NCBI GenBank assembly: GCA_002150815.3
Contig: NDFF03000055.1
Span: 310,001-374,000, forward strand
DNA: 64,000 nt
Direction: 5' to 3'
DNA from: Grammothele lineata
Lineage: Eukaryota; Basidiomycota; Agaricomycetes; Polyporales; Polyporaceae
Shown piece by piece: positions 58,072 to 64,000 of this stretch. The first letter of the stretch is position 1, and the number at the start of each line of letters is the position of its first letter. A model generated the notes under the pieces. It was not told where the DNA came from and searched no databases. It was given only the letters and a program-made list of their open reading frames with translations. A program made the position numbers and the translations under genes.

Positions 58072-58474
58072 CTCCGTAACTGGCTGGCGTCGATGGGGCT
58101 CGGGGTGTCAGAGCTGGGCGACGATGGTGTGAAGGTCGAACCGGCAGAATGAAGTTAGGGGGGTCTATTCCCAAGGACTCAGACTTAGCGCGAGTAACGA
58201 GTGCTGGAAAGGATGTTTCTTGGTCGAAACGCAGGGATGTGTGTAAGTAGAGCCTACGAGTATGTAGTATCTCTCCCACGCAAAATACGCAGGCGCGGTA
58301 GCCCTCGTTCTACATATGCCTCCCCGTAGTTCCATCGATAGCTGACTCCGTTTACGTGGTATTACCACCACTTTCCGTGTCCTTGTACTAGCTCGATATG
58401 CGCAGTGGCGGCTGTACCGCGTGTAGAGGCAAATGACTAACATAGCATAATCCAAAGAGCTAGTACTAGTACGA
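58072..58474. other. Convergent intergenic region, no gene seen
   Basis: About 400 bases between the stops of cysteine-cluster copy C and the kinase-like gene. Consistent with overlapping or adjacent 3' UTRs. Confidence 0.6.
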
Positions 58475-59617
58475 TTAACCGCTGTGCAGTTTGAGGCCTA
58501 CCAGGTATGCTCTCCGAACCCGCAGGAGTGCCTGGGCGCACAGGTCCTGGGCGTAGAGAATCCAACGGAGAACACCAAAGACCTGGCGAGCACGCCTGGC
58601 AGTGGGACGGCAGTGGCATACGCCAACAGTACCTAAACAGCTGCTCTGCTCCTCTCCTATCACCCAGCGGACGAAGCGACGAGCGAGTAAGGGCATGCTG
58701 CCTCCCGTTGTGACATTTTCTCCCTGTACATGAACGAAGAGAATGAACTACATCGTATGCATTGCTTGAAACACAGGAGACTTACCCCAAACAGGATATG
58801 CAGTGCGTGCCCGGTGCAGAGCATATCCCATGCGTACGGGTCGAAGTGGGTGGCACCTTTCCTTGGGCGGTCCCAGGCGGTATTGGGCAGTTCAATTGCC
58901 ATCTGAGAGCCCGGCCCGTGCTGTAATCTCCGCGAATAGCCGAAGTCGATAAGGTAGGTGTAGTTCGGGCGGAGAGACGGCGTGCGAGATGCTATGTACT
59001 TATCGGCCACCACCAGATTGCGCTCGTACACATCCTAACCCAAACTATCGTGAGACATGTGACTTGCAATGCAGATCGAATACCATACCATGTGTGCAAT
59101 GTGGCACCGTTCATGTAGATATTCTAATCCCTGTGAGCAATACATGGTGGGTTCTGAGATTATGACTGTCGTTAGAGAGACTCTCTTACCTCGAGAAGCT
59201 GGTAGACACATTCATACACATCTGCGTTCGAATGAAGTGCCCCAATGTAATTCTCAGCATAAGGCATTATGATGAAAGGGTATTTTGTTTCGGTTCGAAC
59301 GATGTCGCAGGGCAGGGTGTGATTTTTCGGGTTGCTTAAGTCGCGGGAGAGATACTCATAGATATCTAGTTCCCCCATTGCGTCAGCTTGCCAAATGATC
59401 TTAATCACATCCCGCGGAAGAGGATGACTGTAGTCGGCTGTAAAAACGTTGTACTTCACTTTGAAAGTGAGCTCACTTGCGACGAACGACGCTAAGACCC
59501 TTTACATACAGGTTTGAGTGACATATTGACGACAGACCCTCTACGCACTATCTCTGGATGCTCAAGCAACCACGTTGGAGGCGACAAGCCGTCACCGGAT
59601 TCGTCCTGTTCGAGCAT
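58475..59617 (-). CDS. Fungal protein-kinase-like protein with a reduced N-lobe
   Basis: Five exons (59510-59617, 59190-59471, 59089-59130, 58786-59034, 58475-58723) give 309 residues. The catalytic loop is HMDVYERN (H143, D145, N150) and the metal-binding motif is DFG at 174-176 (TYLIDFGYSRRL). A DPYAWDMLCTG segment follows, corresponding to the C-lobe helix that follows the activation segment. The N-lobe is very short: no glycine-rich loop is seen, and the only candidate for the ATP-anchoring lysine is K35 (VNMSLKP). This suits the small agaricomycete kinase-like families whose substrates are unknown. The first intron (59472-59509) would be only 38 bases, so the N-terminus is the least certain part. 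Confidence 0.75.
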
Positions 59618-60294
59618 CGAGTTCTAAGGGGCGGCCAATAAGTGCGACGTACAGCAACGGTGAGGGCGATGCGGTTGTCGAGTGGTGGACGTAGTACAGT
59701 ATTCATAACTCGGAGTCAAGAGCCTCGCATGTCATGTTTCATTATTATTCGAACCGTGGGATCAATGTGGCAGTGTGGGCGCTCTAGATCTAGGCTTGCA
59801 CTTCGCCGCGAAATCAGGTGTCATTGTCAAGGCTTACCGTAACTCACAATCAGACTCGGTACTGCGAAATCGTGCGGTGTCTCCAGAGCTCAGAGGCCTG
59901 TACCTGCTCCCGGATATCCTCGAGACAAGTTCAAGAACAATTATGTCGACTCTCTTGGACAATCGCCTGCTCACCTAGCCTAGAAAAAGCGAGACCGTCA
60001 GGTCGCCATTTCTCCTGAATAGCGCTTGAGGCTCTCTCAGTACCAACTCAGTACTGCACTTTCATACAAGCTACGCAAGGTACTAACGTCAGTGTCTTGG
60101 CGATTCATCTTGTCCGAACCGACATGGGTATATGTGGAAACAAACCAGCCGCAGAAAAAGTCAAATAAGGATACTCCCATGTCCTCTGCACATACTCGTA
60201 CAGTTACAACCCAGAGTCCAGTGTCACCCGGGGAGAGAGCGCGAGCCCATGTCATCTGTCGTCAATCCGTAACGTCCACTCAGCCACAGCAGCG
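59618..60294. other. Intergenic region, no gene seen
   Basis: About 680 bases between the start of the kinase-like gene and the stop of the DUF6533 gene, both on the minus strand. It should contain the kinase-like promoter and the DUF6533 3' UTR. Confidence 0.6.
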
Positions 60295-62419
60295 TCACCT
60301 CAACGGCGACCGCGGCGGCGTCCCCTGTAACGGCGACGCGTACAGCGTTCCGCCGCCGTCCCGCTCAGGGTCGTCGCTCGGTATCCGCACGTGCAGATGC
60401 CGCGGCTCCCGTTCACGGCCCCCTAGGAGGAACGAGCCCGGGCGGGGGAACGAATACGAGCGCGAGCTCGACTGCGTCCTTCTCCGCTCCCCGGCGCGTC
60501 CCACCGGACCCCCCATCACGGCGTTCATGGCATGCCCGATGCTGGGCGTGGTGCTAAACTGCCGCGTGACGGAGCTCGCGGTGCCAGTGCGCCGGCTGCT
60601 GTCCGTGCGTGAGTTCGCGGTGGGGTTGCGGGAGGTGCTCGTGGTGGCGGTGGCGGAGCGCGAGGGGTTCAGCGCCGCGTCTTCACGGTCGTCCACGGAG
60701 TCGGGCGAGCTCACGTCCTCGGGGTCGTGATGGTGTTCGTGGTAGCCGCCACTGCCACTATCGCCGTCGTCGTCATCGCTCGAGGTCGAAAAGGCGTCGT
60801 CCAGCACGCCACCACGTGGGTGGAGGCGGGACTCCGGGGACTGAGGGCTGTCGTAGGCACGGATGGCGGAGTAGAAGTGCTTCGGGAGCTGGAACTCGAA
60901 GTCTCCGAATGAGGACGGGCCAGAGAGGTTCTGTTTGTGCGTGGCACGGAGGTTGCGGATCAGACGTGGGCCCTAAGATGATACGGGGGAAGAGGGTAAG
61001 TGGCGTGTGACGGGAGAGAGCGAGTATAGCCAGGGGCTCGTCTCACCATCACTCCGAGGATCGAAAGTAGCCATCTGCGTGCGAAAAGACGTCGATAAGC
61101 TGCGTGAACGAAGGATTGACAAGAAGTGAGATGCTCACGGGAATCCGATAGTTACTAAGGTCGTTGGTCCGAGAGTGAAGAGGATTGTGTTCAGAAGCAT
61201 GGCCACTGCAGCGACTGATTAGAACACGAAGAGCTATCAAATCGCAAGCGGTACTCACTGAACACGCCCAAAAACGCGGCCGTTCCATCACGAACGACGA
61301 TATCAAGAAGAGTCGCATCTCCGAAACCGTCCTTCCCGCCCCTGAGGACGCCCATCATCATCAGCCCAAAGAGGAAGGTCTCGTACACAATCGAGGCGGT
61401 GCTGCAGAGACCAGCGCACATCGTCAGAATCAATTGAGAGGGACGATCCTGCGCCGTCATACCTGTAGAGCACCATCATGACGGGCAAGTCAGCGGCTCG
61501 GCAGTAAAAGCCGCTCATGATTTGTGGGAAGCTCACGCCCAGGGAGACGGACATGAGCACGAGTTGGATGGCGAAGCCAACGAGCATCAGGCGTAGGATA
61601 CTTTGTCGGGTCGCGTACACGGCATATACTATAATGACGCAAGGTCAGACGGAAGTGACCAAGAGCAGAAGGGGACGGCACGCACTTCGGAGAATCATGA
61701 TGACCTCGACGGCAGCCTCAACCATGAAGGTGGACATGACTTCGAATATCAGCCAAGGCACACACGAGATGCCGCCATTAATGTCGGCGATGTGGATGCT
61801 ATGGAAGCATAGGTAGAAGCAAATCAGCATCCGTACCCGCTATCTCCCGGTTGGTCATGTCCCACGCGCGCGAAGACGGACATAAGGGTACGAGACAACC
61901 ACTTACACAAGAGCAAGCAGGGAATAGTAGCGAACGAAGAGGTAGAGCGCCTTGGGTAACGTCCAGGCCGATCTATCAGCGGCATCGGGTCAGGACACAA
62001 GTGACGGGAGAAGGTGGACGCAAACGTGGGAGCCACGAGGGTGCGCAGAACAGGGGGTGAAGAGGCGGGTACTCACGGCCAAATCAGCTTGACCTTGCGG
62101 ACCAGACGGAACAGCAGCTGTCAGCATGACGCACCGCCGCGCCGAGGAACAGATCCCAAGCGAACATAAGCAACGTACCTCCTCGTCCGTGGTCGTAACA
62201 ATGTCCCACGCGAGCAGCGCAAGCGCAGCGACTGTGCAAGACGGGGTGAGCGGCCACCTCCCCCAAGCGATGAGCGAAAGGACCGGATGAGTACGCACCT
62301 CCACTCCGCATCGCGCCCTGAAGCTGGCCCAACGCTGCGAACGCCGCCTGGTCGGAGACCCAGAGGTCAAGGAAGTCCTGGACGGAGGTGACATTGTGGG
62401 GGTGGACGCGCCAGTCCAT
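60295..62419 (-). CDS. DUF6533 multi-span membrane protein
   Basis: Ten exons (62299-62419, 62179-62231, 62077-62093, 61907-61972, 61686-61798, 61463-61628, 61259-61401, 61139-61205, 61047-61074, 60295-60972) give 483 residues. Near residues 41-85 lies the DUF6533 pattern: AALALLAWDIVTTTDEEVKLIWP, then LPKALYLFVRYYSLLAL. About seven hydrophobic spans follow to residue 255 (for example LMLVGFAIQLVLMSVSLGV and YETFLFGLMMMGVL), ending with TLVTIGFPWLLSILGVMGPRL. The C-terminal 200 residues are cytosolic-looking, Ser/Asp/Arg-rich and disordered. The family is expanded in agaricomycetes and its function is unknown; a receptor-like role is speculative. Exon 3 is only 17 bases, and the acceptor of exon 5 has an alternative at 61832. 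Confidence 0.85.
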
Positions 62420-63492
62420 CGCGGTGGTGCGAGGAGGAGAGCCAGGAAGGTTGGTCGGGGAGAGCAGGAGAGGATCCCCAATTGTGCGCCGCGCTGCGCT
62501 GCGCTGATGACATTCTACCGTGGGCCGTGCACCGACCCGCCGCGCCCGGCGCTTGGGCCGGACAGAAGACCGCGCGCACCGGTTTCAAGCCGCCGCGGGC
62601 TTCAGCATCGCGCTCGGTCCCAGCGCGCGCGACGGGCGGGCGAGGCGAATATCCGTGTCGGAGGTCATCGCGTGTAGGAGTAGAGAACAAGTTGTGGCAG
62701 GTTCGAGGCGGGCCGGCGGGTGCGTTCAAGCATCCGACGCATCAATACTTTCCGGGCCACTTACTTACTCGCTCCGGCCGGCCCTAAAGCGCGCCTATAG
62801 GCGCTATAAATTTCTTCAACCTCAGACCACAGCTGCTTCTTCTTCGGCCCCAGCATCCAACTAACGTTTGTCTCAGTCAACTTCTACGAGTCGTGCCCAT
62901 CTGTCCGAGTGTGTTAATCTATCTTCACTTCCTTACTTCTCTGCTTCTCGCGAACTCCCTTGTAATTCACTCCCAACACGACTTGCTTCTATCGTGTCGG
63001 GAGTTGCTAATAAAGGGAAGAGTAACCTATCTTCGGCATTAATTTCGGCCTTCCCTCGCACTTCCACGACGGACGACCTTACGAGGTGCCTCACATCCAT
63101 GTATCTTACATTCCCACTATCATCGTGTACCATGGCTTCTTTAAGATGTTTTGTTGACCGGTAGTCACCTCATCAACAATCTCCATCTGAAACCGCAATC
63201 CCTCGCATGTGGTAGCATGATAATGACATTGTTTCTCCCCACGAGTCTGGACAAGACACATGCATAGGTCGCTACATAGCCTTATCAGCTGCCCGAACGA
63301 CCGTGCAGGCCGTCCGAGACAAAACTGGATCCGAACACTAAACGCCCAATCGTACTCCTACACCTATCGTACACCGAAAGCACCTGAGCAGAGCGTACAA
63401 CAACACCGCAGGTCCGTGCGCGAACGCAAAACAATTGCGCTCAGGAGGGGAGCTAGCCTGAACCAAGTACAATCTCCTGAACGTCACGTCAC
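62420..63492. other. Intergenic region with palindrome and TATA-like element
   Basis: About 1.07 kb between the DUF6533 start and the next minus-strand stop. It carries a perfect 14-bp palindrome GCGCCTATAGGCGC (62793-62806) directly followed by TATAAATT (62807-62814). A 99-codon frame at 62868-63164 (plus) lacks an ATG at its start and shows no motif I recognise. The DUF6533 promoter must lie near its left end. Confidence 0.5.
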
Positions 63493-64000
63493 TCACACCG
63501 GCGACTCGTGCGACACCTCCGACAACGTGCGCACCAGCCCCCTCGCGCTCAGCTCCGCCCGGCCTCCCTCCCTCGGGAGTGGCGCTGACGGTAGAGGCCT
63601 TGGGAGAGGAGGCAGCGGGCGCGGGGTCTCCGGCGCTCCCTCCATAGGCCAGTACGCGTCTGCAGACGTTGGCGTCTGCGGCAGCGGGGCGCGCGGGCGG
63701 CGTGTGCTGCCCCCTGGTGTGCGTGGGGTCTGCACCTGCTCGCGCGCTGTCACTGGAGTACGCGACGGGCCCGGGGTCTGTGCCACCGCAGGAGTCTGGG
63801 GTGCACGATCACGGGCGAGTGTCTGTGGGACGGGTACAGGCGGGAGCGGCCCGCGCCTGCTGGGGGTGCGTGGTGTCTGCGGGGGCATCGGCATCGGGGG
63901 CTCGGGGAGCGGCCCGCGGGGGTGCGACGGCGTCATTGGGACGGGAGGGAGGGGCGCGGTTCGCGGAGTGCGCGGAGTACGGGGCTCAACGCCGGAGACT
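63493..64000 (-). CDS. C-terminal part of a Pro/Thr-rich protein, cut by the window edge
   Basis: The minus-strand frame is open from the right edge to a stop at 63493-63495, about 168 codons. It is dominated by Pro, Thr and Arg with repeated TPRTP, PQTP and PLPPxP motifs, which could be SH3-domain ligands and proline-directed kinase sites. The last 25 residues (ELSARGLVRTLSEVSHESPV) look like a structured or regulated tail. The frame continues in the same style up to base 64000, so the gene's start and any catalytic domain lie outside. No family was recognised. Confidence 0.65.
   Translation of the reverse strand, partial: VSGVEPRTPRTPRTAPLPPVPMTPSHPRGPLPEPPMPMPPQTPRTPSRRGPLPPVPVPQTLARDRAPQTPAVAQTPGPSRTPVTAREQVQTPRTPGGSTRRPRAPLPQTPTSADAYWPMEGAPETPRPLPPLPRPLPSAPLPREGGRAELSARGLVRTLSEVSHESPV

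Noticed and set aside
1..64000. CRISPR arrays, rRNA genes, telomere repeats, LTR retrotransposon proteins and viral genes
   Set aside because: No regularly spaced repeats, no TTAGGG arrays, and no reverse transcriptase, integrase, gag or capsid-like frames were seen by eye.

Overview
The window looks like nuclear DNA of an agaricomycete (mushroom-forming basidiomycete), most likely a polypore-type species; that placement is inference from gene style. The evidence is many GT-AG introns of about 48-75 bases, a DUF6533 seven-helix protein, an F-box protein, an HNH_2 protein, a fungal kinase-like protein, a CHO2-type phospholipid methyltransferase and a Tc1/mariner element. No bacterial operons, CRISPR arrays, rRNA genes or telomere repeats were seen.

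Layout. Positions 1-22,000 are gene-poor and mostly GC-rich. They hold an inverted-repeat-bounded segment (66-787), many TACGTA/CATA-type alternating stretches, microsatellites, one well supported proline-rich gene (12311-13258) and two weak candidates. An F-box gene (22058-27599) is split by a complete 3,852-bp Tc1/mariner-like transposon (23079-26930). It has perfect 94-bp inverted repeats, a TA duplication, an intron-containing DD34E transposase gene and a second, convergent gene of unknown function. Two paralogous genes for Zn2Cys6-like cysteine-cluster proteins (28447-29868 and 33484-35089) flank an FAD aromatic monooxygenase gene (31128-33360).

From 35.8 to 41.3 kb lie housekeeping genes: a TPR/J-domain co-chaperone, and a divergent pair of a DUF202 membrane protein and the mitochondrial insertase OXA1. 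A second gene-poor stretch (41.3-45.6 kb) precedes a 766-residue basidiomycete-type protein of unknown function and the 15-exon CHO2 gene. From 54 to 58 kb there is a frameshifted HNH-endonuclease-like gene and a frameshifted third copy of the cysteine-cluster family. The right end carries a kinase-like gene, a DUF6533 gene and the C-terminal part of a proline/threonine-rich protein running off the window.

Exon boundaries were placed by hand from splice consensus, frame continuity and family motifs. For the multi-exon models the exon sums divide exactly by three, except in the two genes called frameshifted. The housekeeping genes act in mitochondria (OXA1), the cytosolic Hsp70/Hsp90 system (J protein) and ER phospholipid synthesis (CHO2), and show no evident pathway link. 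The more unusual content is the two-gene transposon, the cysteine-cluster family with a conserved intron position, and introns whose retention would keep the frame.
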